Positions 1 through 11,904 of a stretch of DNA of 64,000 nucleotides are shown here, piece by piece. Below the pieces are notes generated by a model that saw nothing but the letters and a program-made list of their open reading frames with translations, was not told the DNA's origin and ran no database searches. The stretch comes from Rapana venosa (Eukaryota; Mollusca; Gastropoda; Neogastropoda; Muricidae), in contig CM054158.1 of NCBI GenBank assembly GCA_028751875.1, positions 54,519,360-54,583,359 of the forward strand, in the 5' to 3' direction. Within the stretch, counting starts at the first letter, position 1, and every line of letters starts with the position of its first letter. The translations under genes were made by a program, and so were the position numbers.

Positions 1-2600
1 TTACCAATAACCTTTTTATTTACAACGAATGGTAAGGACTGTCTTAGGGTAATCACATGTGACATACCAACTGCCTGACCCCTTAACTAAATGCTGTTCA
101 CCAGTCTATATAAAAGTCTTCAGGTTGGAATGTCCAGAATAAACGAGTCATTGTCTGTGTACAGCACTCTAGACAGTGGATACAATGGGTATTAAAAGTG
201 TCCATAGATGAATTCCTAACCTTAACAGCTTAGACAGCTCTAACACAGTAAACCCAATAAACCTGGCTTGTCTAAAATTACCCGAAGCTTCTTCATCCAT
301 AATCCATAACAAATAATCATGAAATTTTTTTAAAAGTCCTGGTACTGTGGTTTTGATGTCAACTTAATTGCTTGGTTCTCTTCAGTTACTATCTGATCAT
401 CTTTACGTTTTGCGTCCGGTTCTCCAGTGTCCTTTCCCGAAACAAAACTGTTGTTCATTAACTTAAGAAGTCTTTCTTCTGAAGGCATCAGTTGCCTTTA
501 GTTCTAAGCTCTGTGGTCATTCATGATTGTACGGTTTTTGATCAAACGTAATAATGCGGTGAACAGCTGTAAGGCATAGATCCATGTCTAGGAAAACTAG
601 CAGTAATCAGAAAGACACACATACTTCGTTTTATTAACAGGTTTGGCACAAGCTTAGGGTGTTCTGTTCCTATCTTCTTTTTTCTGCTGCTAAAGGATAA
701 TCCGTTATGGGAGTCATGAAGTACACTTGGATAATCTATTCTAAGTCTACTTCTGCAATCAAACCCAAATGGCTGATCAGGAGAACATTGTCCATAATGT
801 ATTTTCAAAAATTTATTTACATCAATGGTCCTGGCAACCTTTTTGAAATTGCGCAAGGAAGTGACTGACACATAGCCCACCCATACAGTGATGTAAGCAT
901 CTAAATACATAATGTAGTTGGATGGTTTACTGGGTCATATCGTCAAGATATTTGTTTGTTTAGCTTACAGTAACTAAGTGATGCCATGCTGATTCCACCC
1001 ACGCAGTCCATCTTCAATCACTGGACATAGGTAGATTAGACAGTATAATCAATCCTTTACTCCTGTAAACTTTAAGAATGCATCCCATCACATGCAGGAG
1101 CTGAAATGTAATGAGATGGATCCAGACTGTAATGTTTTTTGCATGTTTTTCTGTTAGTTCTCAAAGACATCTGCTAACAACAAACGTCGGCCTTAAGTAG
1201 TAGTCGTGGTAGTCTCCCATGGTCTTACACTCTAACTTTTCCCATGCTGTCTTGGCGTAGTTGGTAGTCAGAGTCAGCAATGTCTTTCCTTTTAGACTAC
1301 TGAAAATGCACCTTTAGATGCGTAGGGCTCCCTTCATATCAAACCACTCCAACTGTTCATATACTCATAAGGATAAACGCTTTACACACTAGAGATGGAT
1401 CAAAGTATTTTACTGAATAGGGCAAACAGCTCATGATGCGGCCAAAAGATTCTAATGCACCCATCATTTGATGATATGAATCAAGAAGGATAATTTGATT
1501 GAGAGTAAAGGTCATGTACTTTTCTGCAGACTGGGCGATGCATCTGAACCTTATCGAAAACTCATCAGTTACAGCTTGCAAAATAAGGTGTAATCATACC
1601 CCGCGTAAGTTATGGAAGAAGATAGGTAATTTCCCAAGTCTTTGGAATCAAACATAAGCTGTAATTACAGTATAATGTACAGCTCCCCTAAACTTACCAC
1701 TGATATGATCATGAACTCTACAGGGGGATTGTCATCTGTATTTTCTGTAATGATATGGCCGCAGATCCAACAACATGTTAGCTGAATTATACTATTCATG
1801 ATCTTCAGGAGTCATAATAAGTTCAAAAGGTTGAGATGATAGCTAATTCATTACGGACTTGTTTCATTTGTTTCATACAAGCGTTTGCTGCATCAGGGCC
1901 CTCTTAATGACATGGCATTGTGTGTTCATTTATCAGAACCCTAAAACAATAAAAAATGCGTCAAGAAATCAGATTGATGATTTATTAAACTACAACAGTT
2001 TATAGGCAATGTTTTTGCTTAGGTCCTTCGTATGGACTATAAAGAGTTCAAAGTCGGCATAACAACATAAGGATTGGTCTGTAATTTTTTCCAGTTTTCT
2101 TAAAGCTACTGTCTACCAAGGTTTTTGGAGTATAATTTTGTTAATGTCAGTTCAGTAGAGCTCATACAATGTTCTCTGATTAAGTGCAGCTCCAATAGAC
2201 AGTAATCCTTACTTAAAATCTTCTACAGAAATCTGGTTTTTTTTATCTGCTGTTGTGTGTATTATCAGTCTACTCATTGTGCGAATTAAAGTGAATGCTG
2301 TATTGTGCCATCTGTCACTACAGTACAGTCAGAACGTGTTTTGGCATCTGGCTCTCCTATAGTTGTGACTGACTGGATATTCTAAGCTGGATTGGAGAAA
2401 GTCTTCTATTCAAAACCATGTATATACGTTTACAGTGATTGGTTTTGGTTTCTGTAATTCAAAATTCCGATTGTGTCTATTCCAAACCGGAAATTCATCC
2501 CAAGAAAGGTCAAGTTTAGACTTGTATGGTTCAATAGTTGGAGACTCTCTCAGCTTTTTTTGAACAAGATATAACTATGCTAGAAAACACCACATACAAA
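1..2600 (-). pseudogene. Degraded Polinton/Maverick-type family-B DNA polymerase
   Basis: Short conserved stretches of the protein-primed family-B polymerase (DNA_pol_B_2 type) appear in the correct N-to-C order on the minus strand, in changing frames. These include a DHxHI-GKFRGAVH-like block near 1683-1719, FHNLRG near 1594-1622, EKYMTFT followed by LDSY near 1470-1525, PKLVPNL near 640-660, a KLMNNS motif-B block at 444-468 and a YTDNDS motif C at 148-161. In motif C both catalytic aspartates remain and the usual middle Thr is Asn. Earlier N-terminal blocks (a SVNVYGY-like and a zinc-finger-like segment) lie between about 2250 and 2560. Frame changes and stops occur every few dozen codons, so no product is expected. 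In the family the enzyme replicates large self-synthesising transposons; related virus-like elements (adintoviruses) cannot be excluded. The end runs off the left edge. Family assignment rests on motif order and is fairly secure; the copy may look worse than it is because of consensus errors. Confidence 0.72.
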
Positions 2601-3760
2601 CATTTATCATCTGAATCTTAAATGTTTACGACAGCTCATTTTTAAAACCAGTTCTCTGGGCAAGGAATGTAAGACTACCAACAAATGTGAGAAAACTTAG
2701 TCCTGAATTAATTTAGATCTGCAATAGTTGCTTCAGACCATCCATTAACCTCTTATTTGCTTCATCTGAAGCCCGTGTTAAACTGTCAACCATTTCATCA
2801 GCCCAGCTAGCAGTAAAGATCATTGTAAGAATTAAACAGCTTGCTGCTTAGTTTACACCCAGACTTGTATGGTTTTCCCCTGATCACAGTAAATATATCG
2901 ATGTACACAGCTATTTGCACTTTAACTTGAGGCTTGAATTGTTAGGCGTGTTCAAGGGTATATTGTAGCAATAGCATGTTTGAAATGCTTGCATGTGCGT
3001 TAGTGTCCATCACTATTTCTAAGGCAGTCTCTTGAAATACCCTGGCAACTGCCATGATGAGTTTCTTTTTTCTAACTCAAAATATTTTATTAAATTAATA
3101 ATTAATTTGGGTTTGGTTTTAATCATAATCCACAGTTTTTTTTAAACATTTAAGAATTATAACTTACTGTAAATACACGATTATCCAAGTTACAGTTAGG
3201 TCCTTTAGAACGTGTTTTAATTATTCGCTCATTTCTTTAGAAGGCATTCCTTTTTATTGACTCCAAGTCTGGTTGTTGAGAAAAAGTGGCTCGAACTTTT
3301 TTTGCATCTCAAACTTTGCCGTATATAAAACCTCATAGTCTGCTTGCAAACGATTGAATTCTTCATCTGTAATTCCTAGATTCTGTCATAAAGGCCATGC
3401 TATATATTAATCTGAATGAACTAAGTTAAGCAGTTTGCTAACTGAAACAAAAAAAACCCATAGCTGTGTGCTTTTGAAGCTTCGGCTTTACTTTTTTTGT
3501 TGCAACACTCAAAGCTCATGAACATAATCCAAAGCCTACTGGAAACAGCGCCAAGTCACAACAGCTGCTGGACTTCCAATGCCTGTTGCTAAATTCCTAC
3601 ACTTGTTCCTGATGTCCGTGTAAGCAGCAGTGGCTGTTGTGCTGTTATGTATGTTTAACGCCATTAAATTCAGAAGAGGTATGTTCTTTTGGTTTGTTGT
3701 TTTCTAGGTCTTCTCCAGTTCACCTGTTTTGGAATTTACGCCAAAAACTTGCATGGGGAG
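2600..3760. other. Unassigned AT-rich sequence upstream of the polymerase relic
   Basis: No long open frame or recognisable domain is seen. The segment is continuous in composition with the polymerase relic and could hold its N-terminal extension or another Polinton gene. I could not identify integrase, ATPase, protease or capsid motifs. Confidence 0.4.
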
Positions 3761-6700
3761 CCTTTTTTTGGATTTTGGAACCGAATTTTGACATTTTTTA
3801 AAAAAAATTTTTTTTTTAAAAAAAGGGTTTTTTCGTGGCCGGGCCCGGCCGGAACCTTTAACCCGCCCCTTTCCAGGGGGGGATCCCGACCCCAAAAAAT
3901 TCCCCACTATGGAAAAATTGCATTGGGAAGGATGGTGGAAAACCCCCACGCCCCCAGAAAAACCCCCCTGCCCTGAAGGAAAGAAAGGGGAACTTTCCCC
4001 CGGAATCCAAAACCCCCCCCCCCCCCCGATGGGGTGGAAAAATTCGACACCCACAGCTTCAAAGCAAAAGGAAATTGGTCTGGAACACCTTTTTCACCAT
4101 GGGGAAAGAAATAACCCCGAACCGAAATACGAAGGGACCGGGGACGGGAAGGCCTTTGGGGCAATGGCGAAGCAACTACAAGGAGGATCACAAACTTGGT
4201 ATAGGGGCACGACCCAAACCCCAAACAGGGGGAGTGGGATTTTTTGGGTCAACAAGAAAAAAGGCCAACGGGGTCATCAGCTGTACCCCAATTTCAAGCA
4301 GATTGTTTTCTCCATGCGTGTGCAGCAAAACCCACAACATGACCATCATAAAGTCTATGCCCCCCACAATACGTGATAAGCAATCGATGTTTTCAAAAAG
4401 ATTTGGAGAGCGCCATCAAAAAACAACTCCAAAGAAGACTTTCTCGGATCCGGGGCGATGGAATGCCAAGATGGGGACCTGACGCTTATAACCAAGGGCC
4501 GGGGACATAGGCCGTTTTGGGGCGTGGAAAAAAACAAATGATAGAGGTCTCAGACTTTTGGTTTTTCCCGCAGCAGCCAAAATTTTTACGGGTCCCCAAC
4601 ACCTTTACCCCCCAAGACATCAAGAAAACGACGGGGGCACCCCCAAAATGGAAAGACCATAACCAAAATTGACTACATTTTGGGCCCCCCCAAAACGATT
4701 TAAAGTCGAGCATCAAAAAACCCCCGCAAGAATTTTCCCCTGGCGCTGATATTGGTAGTGACCACACAGGGAATCAGCCCCTACAGACAAGCTGAAGCCA
4801 AGAACCGAAGAAATCCCCGTCTGCGGTTCAAATGAAAAGTGAAGGCCCCCAAGTCGCTAAAAATCTTAAAGCTGGATAGGGGCAATTTGAGCATTGAATT
4901 TCCCTCCAAGATGCATCAAAAAACCCTCACTGAGCCCTTTTCACAAGACCATTCAGGAGAAGCGCTGAGACCTTGGGAAAGAGGAAAAAAAACAAACCCG
5001 GGGTTTTACCAACGATATCCTCCTGTGCGCCCAAGTAGGGACAAAAGGGCCAGTGAAGAAAAAAAAACCCGAAACGGCCAAAAGGGTAAAAACATCAACA
5101 GGTCAACAAGAAGAAGATGACTGGGGCCCATGGGAACTGATGTCAAAAAAACCCCAAAGGGTTGAGAAGGCAATGGGAAAGGAAAAACAGCAAAGAGGCT
5201 ACCGACCACAAGGGTCTAACCAAGTCCCAGCACCAAAGACCTCCGTTATTAAAAGCAAAAGAGGGGTCATCCTTACAGAGGCGCCACTACATGAAAAATT
5301 TGGAAAGAAAAATTGCAGAGACCTGTACAATACAAACTGAAGGCTGACCGAAAAAAAACTTCACAGCAAAACCAGACCATCAATCCTGAAAGCACAAGGT
5401 GTGGAGGAAGAGGTAGAAAAGCTAAGATCCCTGAAAGGAGGCAAGTCACCAGGGATTACAAATCCCGGGTGAGTCATCAAAAAACGGAGGCCCCCCGGGG
5501 ATGATCAAGGCTTAACAATCACTGCCAACGCATCTGGACCAGGGAAAGATGGGGGCCCGAAAGTGGGACCCAATCCTCTAGTTCCACTTCCAAGAAGGGA
5601 GACCCGAAGAAGGCCAAAATTTCAGAACAATCGTCTGATAGCCCTCCAAGCAAGTTATCTACCATTGCCTTGAAACAGACTGAAAAACCCCAAACGAAAA
5701 AATCCCATCAAAAACAGGCAGGATTCAGACCAGGGCGAACACTGTCGAACAGATCTTTAAATCAAACCATAGAGAAGCATCTCCCAAAATCAACTACGCC
5801 CTACAAAATTCATTGACTTCAAGAAGGGCCTTTGATCGAGGTGGCAAGAGCTCTGTGGGAAGTCCCTGGAGACTATAGCTTCGACGAGGACCCGAATTTA
5901 AGTCATCCAGGTGCTGTATGACACTCCCACAGTGCGTCCCATGGGGGGAGAAATCGGGGAGTTCTTCCGACTTCGTTTGGGGTTTTGCAAGGCTGCCCGC
6001 ATCCCCCCTTCTTTTCACCGTTTTCCCGGGAACATCATGCGGGGGCCCCCCCTTGGGTTCAAACCACAATCACAATGGGAAGGCCCCTCTCAATCTTCGT
6101 TTGCAGACGATATTTGGGCTCCCTGGGCCCCATGAAGAAAACTCCAGGATCTCACCCCCAACTGGAAAAAAATCAGCCAAAGCCCCGGTATGGAGATCAC
6201 ACGGAAAAAAGGGAAGATCCTAGTGAACAGTACCACCCTGACCCCTCCCCCCACATCAAAATGAGTGGCGAGACATAGAGGGGTGGAAACTTTTTAATCC
6301 TTGGGGCGAAAACCAAAAAAAGGCCACCACAAGAGGGGAAGAAGACTTGTGTGGCAACCCCTCCAGCAAACTGGGGAAAGTGTGGGGGAAACCACAACAT
6401 CAGAACCCCCACTAGGTCAACCTCAAGGCACTCGTACCCCTTTTCCTTTTACAGCTGTGAAGCAGGACACTTACTGCCCCATTAGCGGCCCTTTAAGCCC
6501 CTTTGAGATGAAAGTGCCTCAGGGAGACCTGAACATCACCTACAGAGACCGCAAAAACCCAAGACACGTCTGGACGATCAAGGGAAGGCTGGAAACAAAA
6601 ACCATTTCAAATACTCAAAAAGAGGGGAAAATGAAGTGGTTTGGCCCCACAACAAGGGATAACAGCCTTCAAGACAGCCTGCAGGGGAAAGGTGGAAGGG

Positions 6701-6880
6701 CAAGGGGGAGGGACGACCACGCAAAAGCGGATATCCAAAATCAAGGGTGGACCCGGGCCCCACTGTACCAAGCCTCCTGAAAAAAGCCCAGGACAGAACC
6801 ATTGGGGGGTCCCCCTTGCGCGCCGTGCGGGTTCCCCCCCATTTCCCGCCAAGGGGGTGATAAAAAAAAAAAAAAAAAAA
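3760..6880 (+). mobile_element. RTE-type LINE (endonuclease + reverse transcriptase), homopolymer-inflated
   Basis: A roughly 3-kb element, the usual size for RTE-clade LINEs. In order on the plus strand: an apurinic-type endonuclease with a VISCTPISSRL block near 4270-4310 and GDWNAK-like at 4450-4475; a linker with VEEEVEKL...GGKSPG at 5400-5460; a QAGFRPGR-like block near 5725; FIDFKK then AFDR at 5809-5839; a GEFFR block near 5955; and the catalytic FADD at 6100-6111. The C-terminal WFGPTTRDNSLQ block is near 6630-6670. Between FIDFKK and AFDR one extra G in a G run breaks the frame. Throughout, A, C and G runs look lengthened, giving many apparent frameshifts. The element ends in a 19-nt A run. 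The related fragment at 19441-20423 shows the same family in clean sequence. The 5' boundary is uncertain. Confidence 0.8.
6862..6880 (+). repeat. Poly(A) tail of the RTE-type LINE
   Basis: An uninterrupted 19-nt A run directly follows the C-terminal reverse-transcriptase remnant and a short GC-rich 3' end, as expected for target-primed reverse transcription. Confidence 0.7.
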
Positions 6881-7232
6881 GGGATTTCAGTTGAATGCCT
6901 TCCCAAAAAACTTTCATATAGTAAATCCAATAAACAAATGGTAAAGGTTGATATAGTTAATTCATTAAAATTTTTGTTTAAGTTTTGGGTTACCTTATCC
7001 GGGGAAAAGATGGCCTTTTTTTCTTCCCGTTTTTTTGAAAAGCTACAACCATTCTTAAGAATCAACACCTAAAATTTTTCAAGCAAAACTAATTCCTTTA
7101 TAGATTATCACTAACAAACCCCAACCCATCATCATCAACAACCACGTATATAAAATGTCAAATATCATATGAAATTGTTTGGTAAAGGCATTTTTAGGCA
7201 TGAACTGCAATTTTATGGTGGCGTTTTTAGAA
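6881..7232. other. AT-rich flank, no gene seen
   Basis: Low-GC sequence between the LINE tail and the assembly gap, with only chance open frames. Confidence 0.5.
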
Positions 7233-7732
7233 NNNNNNNNNNNNNNNNNNNNNNNNNNNNNNNNNNNNNNNNNNNNNNNNNNNNNNNNNNNNNNNNNNNN
7301 NNNNNNNNNNNNNNNNNNNNNNNNNNNNNNNNNNNNNNNNNNNNNNNNNNNNNNNNNNNNNNNNNNNNNNNNNNNNNNNNNNNNNNNNNNNNNNNNNNNN
7401 NNNNNNNNNNNNNNNNNNNNNNNNNNNNNNNNNNNNNNNNNNNNNNNNNNNNNNNNNNNNNNNNNNNNNNNNNNNNNNNNNNNNNNNNNNNNNNNNNNNN
7501 NNNNNNNNNNNNNNNNNNNNNNNNNNNNNNNNNNNNNNNNNNNNNNNNNNNNNNNNNNNNNNNNNNNNNNNNNNNNNNNNNNNNNNNNNNNNNNNNNNNN
7601 NNNNNNNNNNNNNNNNNNNNNNNNNNNNNNNNNNNNNNNNNNNNNNNNNNNNNNNNNNNNNNNNNNNNNNNNNNNNNNNNNNNNNNNNNNNNNNNNNNNN
7701 NNNNNNNNNNNNNNNNNNNNNNNNNNNNNNNN
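7233..7732. other. Assembly gap (500 N)
   Basis: Exactly 500 undetermined bases, a round number typical of a scaffolding gap of unknown real size. Any reading frame crossing it is meaningless. Confidence 0.99.
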
Positions 7733-8014
7733 CACACTACTGAACTCAAACGGGGAGCCACAACTATGCCAAAGAAAAAGGATTCACGCACGAAATTAAA
7801 GGGGAAAATGTCAAGTTCAATGCAGCAATTTTGGTTTCATGTGAATAATGGCACAAAAGATACACACATACATTTTACAAGCTGGTACTTGTGGAAATCC
7901 CCAAATATATATAATATAATATATAAAAATATATATAATATATATATATATATAAAATATATATGTTACCGTTTTCAGGAAATTTGTATATTACTTATTT
8001 GGTGAATTCACTGT

Positions 8015-8064
<50 letters not shown>

Positions 8065-8225
8065 AGTGTGTGTGTGTATGAACAATGTGATTTTATTCTC
8101 AAGACGTTGTGCTCAGCACATCCTTAGTGAGGTTTGGTGTGGAAACTGACAGAGGGTGAATGGAACTGATGTGGCATCATTGTATTTGCCGCTAGTGTCT
8201 GCGTTTTTGGTGCACACCATGCATG
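7733..8225. repeat. AT-rich DNA with (TA)n and (TA)n-(TG)n microsatellites
   Basis: An irregular TA-rich tract lies at about 7903-7967. A clean (TA)n passing into (TG)n lies at 8018-8080. The remaining sequence holds no gene. Confidence 0.85.
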
Positions 8226-8226
8226 A

Positions 8227-8270
<44 letters not shown>

Positions 8271-8337
8271 ACATACACATGCACGCACACACATGCACAC
8301 ACACACACACAAACACACGCACGCACGCACACACACA
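8226..8337. repeat. (CA)n microsatellite with CACG variants
   Basis: A mostly alternating CA array with interspersed ACGC and ATGC units, directly abutting the 5' side of the SINE copy. Confidence 0.9.
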
Positions 8338-8512
8338 AATTTTGCGCACATGTTCAAACCCGTCCCGCTTTTCGGAAGAGTAGGCCATAGTGTGCCGGTG
8401 TGAGCAGATGACAAACTTTACAAAACCGCATACACAGGGGAATGGATGAAGAAAAGCACATGCATGCTTATTTCATTATCCTCGATATAAAAGAATAATA
8501 ATTTTTAAAAAC
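8338..8512 (+). mobile_element. SINE-like element, copy 1
   Basis: This segment of about 175 bp matches, in reverse complement, a segment at about 32957-33155. The shared body runs from TTGCGCACATGTT through CGCTTTTCGGAAGAGTAGGCC-like sequence to a 3' tail with GGATG, AAAAGCACATGCATGCTT and CATTATCCTCGATATAAA. The tail from about 8441 also matches the 3' ends of the LINE copies at 21811-21870 and 34001-34055, while the body does not. That is the pattern of a non-autonomous element sharing a LINE tail. The tail can form a short AAGCA/TGCTT hairpin. I see no convincing tRNA-like A and B boxes, so the promoter origin is unknown. Confidence 0.68.
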
Positions 8513-8590
8513 TGGCACACGCAGACACATACAGATATACACACATGCATGACACACTCAGACTGACACACACACACACATGCACGCACG

Positions 8591-8622
<32 letters not shown>

Positions 8623-8632
8623 CATGCTTTTG
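8513..8632. repeat. (CA)n-rich tract
   Basis: CA repeats with ATGC and ACGC interruptions between the SINE copy and the RNase H remnant. Confidence 0.85.
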
Positions 8633-8693
8633 TTATACCATCTTTTAAAATGGAAAAATCATTCTATGTTGGTAAAATCATTCGATTTTTAGG

Positions 8694-9344
8694 GCGGAAT
8701 TAGTAGCAGTCTTAATGGCTCTAAATTATGTTCTTGACTTTCCATTGTGTATATTTCAAATCCTTCTTTGTGTTGACTCAAAGTTGGTATTGCATGCTTT
8801 AACATCCTTGTGGTACAAGAAAACTTCAAACATTGCATTAGAGATTAATCATGTCACACACCTTTTAACCTTAAAGGGCACAAGTGTCACTTTCTGTTGG
8901 GTGCCTTCACACAGTGGATTCTTTCCAAATGAGTGTGCTGATAGAGCTGCTAAAAGAGGTGCAAAGCATGAAGGGAAATCAGCAACATTGCACGTGCCTT
9001 TATCATTGCAAGAGGGCTACCACTTATTAGAACAAACATCATGGAAAAAGGTCACAGAAACATATCACCTAAAAGAGATATTTCTAAACAGATCTGTCAT
9101 CAAAACTGATAAAGCAAGAGTCGTGAGCCATTCTAAGGCTTGCTCAAATATCTCAACAGCAAGAAGAGTGAATAGTTTGTTTTATAGAATAAAACTTAAT
9201 GCATTCGTAACCAAATTCAGTAGAAACAGTAAATGTCTATGTGGTGAGAATATTTCTAATACACATATGATATTTGAATGTAACAATACAAAAGCTTTTT
9301 TACCTCAATTTTCTGAAAACTCAGACGCATATTCAATAATTTGA
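8694..9344 (+). pseudogene. LINE RNase H domain plus C-terminal zinc-finger-like tail (truncated ORF2 end)
   Basis: An open stretch of about 217 codons starts in frame with an AELVAVLMAL block carrying the catalytic glutamate of RNase H. It continues through VDSKLVLHAL and WVPSHSGFFPNECADRAAK, which supply two later catalytic aspartates. The C-terminal part has KCLCGE...THMIFECN, a Cys/His pattern typical of the end of RNase-H-bearing LINE ORF2 proteins (I/Jockey-like lineages). The first catalytic aspartate and the whole reverse transcriptase are absent; a stop lies just upstream in this frame. So this is a 5'-truncated LINE, not a host RNase H gene. Related-looking sequence continues to about 9420. 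Relative intactness suggests a fairly young insertion. Confidence 0.8.
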
Positions 9345-10274
9345 ATTTGGCATTTGATATTGCCAAAGGTCTCTGACATAGTCCTATAGGAATTTATTAT
9401 AGTTTGATTAACGTTAATGACTTTTTAGAATGTTGTTTTGTGTTGTTGTTTTTTATTGCACCTTTTGCTTTGCACGGTTTCTTGTCATGATCAGACTACT
9501 TTCCCCGTCCATTTTTCAGTAGGACCTCCACCACCACCTCTATTCTCACACACCCCTCATATTTTTTTTCTCGTCTAATATCACTGAGAGTGAACAGACG
9601 TAAAATCGAAGATAACAACAACGACACACACATGCACGCACACACATACACACATACTTGTGCGTGTGTAGTAGAGCACACACACACACAAACTCAAACC
9701 TTTTTTAAACTTCCTCCTCAGCCCCCCCACACACATATGGGCTCTCTCCTTCCCTCCCCCTCTCTTTTCTATGCATGCACTTAAACTTGCACATGTTTAT
9801 TCATACACATACCCCCCCACCCTTCCAATTTTCTGTTCTCATAATCCTGTTCCCTATCGTCTGCTATCACTTAGAGTGGAAGAACAACGCCAACTCAAAG
9901 GGTAATCCCTAACAGGAGTCTACTCATCCATTACGCACTGCAGAGTTGTTTTCCCTGAAAACTAAAAATAGCAACACCTCATAATTAGGTCAGCGCTGAA
10001 GACAATCACCTCCTGCTGTGTGAGGGTCTAGCCAAGCCCCCAGGGAAGATGCATGTTGGTGTAACCATGGACACCACTACAGTCCTAGTGTACAGTGCAC
10101 ACACACCAAATTATCATATGACAAAGACAGGATTTGTATGTTGCACAACATGGTACAAGAAAAAGTACACTGTCATATCATAACTTAATAATACTGCATT
10201 AGACAGTGCTTGATAGGAAGGCTTGTTGGATTGTGGTGGGAGGTGATCTAATTCCTCAACTGTCCTTGTTACAG
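9345..10274. other. Unassigned sequence with CA-rich patch
   Basis: Contains the presumed LINE 3' end to about 9420, CA-rich DNA at about 9620-9695, and non-repetitive sequence at 9700-10270 with no recognised gene. A pyrimidine-rich stretch ending in CAG at 10274 is the possible 3' splice site of the next feature. Confidence 0.5.
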
Positions 10275-10515
10275 GTAAACAGTGTCACCATGTCTTCAGG
10301 TGACCGGGATATAGAGATGCAGTTCCTGGTGACTGCAGAGAGAGGGTTGCTGCCTGACGTCAGTGTTGTTCACTCCTGGATTAAACGTTACTCCTGGCTG
10401 ACTGTCTGGACAGTGTGGTTTGACAGAGTGGACAGCACAGAGGACGGTCATTTGGTCACATGGAGAGGTTCATGGTGGGAAAACTTGTCTCTCCGAGGCA
10501 TCGATTTGATTGATG
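10275..10515 (+). CDS. Possible internal exon of an unidentified host gene
   Basis: A 241-nt open segment is bounded by a good acceptor (pyrimidine tract then ACAG at 10271-10274) and a plausible donor (ATG|GTAATG at 10516). The translation contains WLTVWTVWFDRVDSTEDG, which resembles the WxxWFDxD signature of Mucin2_WxxW-type extracellular domains, but the cysteines that normally follow are not visible, so the match is weak. The composition is unlike the surrounding CA repeats and the amino-acid usage looks protein-like. No second exon could be linked to it. It could also be a remnant of a low-copy transposon. Phase and strand are inferred only from splice signals and the open frame. Confidence 0.33.
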
Positions 10516-10552
10516 GTAATGCTCTAGCTTTATTTATCTGTACTTCATTTTT

Positions 10553-10828
10553 TGCACACACACAAACACACTCACGCACCCACACAGACACACACACGCA
10601 CACACGCATACATTTGTACACACACGAACGCACACACACATACATACACACGCGTGCGCGCGCACACACACACTTTGTACACACAACCCCGCACGCATAC
10701 ACGCACCCCGCAACCATGTAATTATGTACCTCTCTCTTTCTCTCAATGGACACACACACACGCACACACACACACACACACACACAACACACACACACAC
10801 ACACACGCACCACGCACGCACACAGGCA
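10553..10828. repeat. Compound (CA)n array
   Basis: CA repeats with ACGC, CGCG and GTAC interruptions at 10553-10710, then a cleaner CA array at 10749-10825. Long Cys-Val or His-Thr reading frames here are repeat artefacts. Confidence 0.9.
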
Positions 10829-11205
10829 GGAAGGCAGACACATTAAGATAATGACAGGGAGGGTCGCAACGCGTGGGGGGAGAGGGGGGGGGGCAGAGAG
10901 AGAGAACTCGAATATTTCTCGAATATTTTAATGAGGGTAATTGGATAAGCCAGAGGCTTCTTTACACCAGGCCCTCATGGGCAAAAAGTGAAACAAACAT
11001 GAATAAACCAATGAATCAACAAATAAAAAGTGTCAAAAAGCAATGAAATGAATCACACAATTTCCATTCAATTATTGGTAAATCAAAAAATCAATGAAAG
11101 ACCACAAAAATTAACCATCGATTGAATAAACAAGACCAATTAAACACTGACAAACTCCCCTCCCTGACACCCCACTCCACTAAACAGACAACCCTCCCCC
11201 AAAAA
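10829..11205. other. No gene seen
   Basis: A short G-rich patch near 10875-10895 precedes A-rich unique sequence with no domain or splice-bounded frame. Confidence 0.5.
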
Positions 11206-11462
11206 TGAACACTCACATACACACACACACACACACAGATACACACACAGACATACACACACACCCCACCCCACACCCACACACTCACACACACACACAC
11301 GCGCGCGCGCGCAAACACCCCTCACACACACGCACGCACGCAAGCACACTCACACACACACTTACTCACACACAACGTACGTACGCGCGCGCGCACACAC
11401 ACACACACACACATTGCGTGTACATATGCACAGACACGCACACACACACACACACACACACA
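11206..11462. repeat. Compound (CA)n/(CG)n array
   Basis: Alternating purine-pyrimidine tract, including CGCGCGCGCGC near 11300 and CGCGCGCGC near 11385. Confidence 0.9.
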
Positions 11463-11702
11463 TCTCCTCAAATTTTACATCTCACATTAAATTTTATAAT
11501 AGCCTTACGTCATAATCATCAAAGTATCATAGCCACACATTTGCACGGCATCAAACAATGAGCATTAGTTGAAGCATGAAAAAAACAACATCCCCCCAAA
11601 AAAACAACAACAAAAAAAAACAAAAAAACAAAAAAAACAAAAACAAAAACACCAACCCACAACAACCACACAACACCCTAACAAACAAGCAGTAGAGCAT
11701 CA
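11463..11702. other. Unique sequence and A/C-rich low-complexity stretch
   Basis: Unique AT-rich sequence to about 11570, then AAACAAC-type low complexity to 11700. No gene. Confidence 0.6.
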
Positions 11703-11878
<176 letters not shown>

Positions 11879-11904
11879 TCAACAAGCATGCTCACCAATG
11901 TATA

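Noticed and set aside
7079..8005. Frames spanning the N gap
   Set aside because: They consist mostly of undetermined bases.
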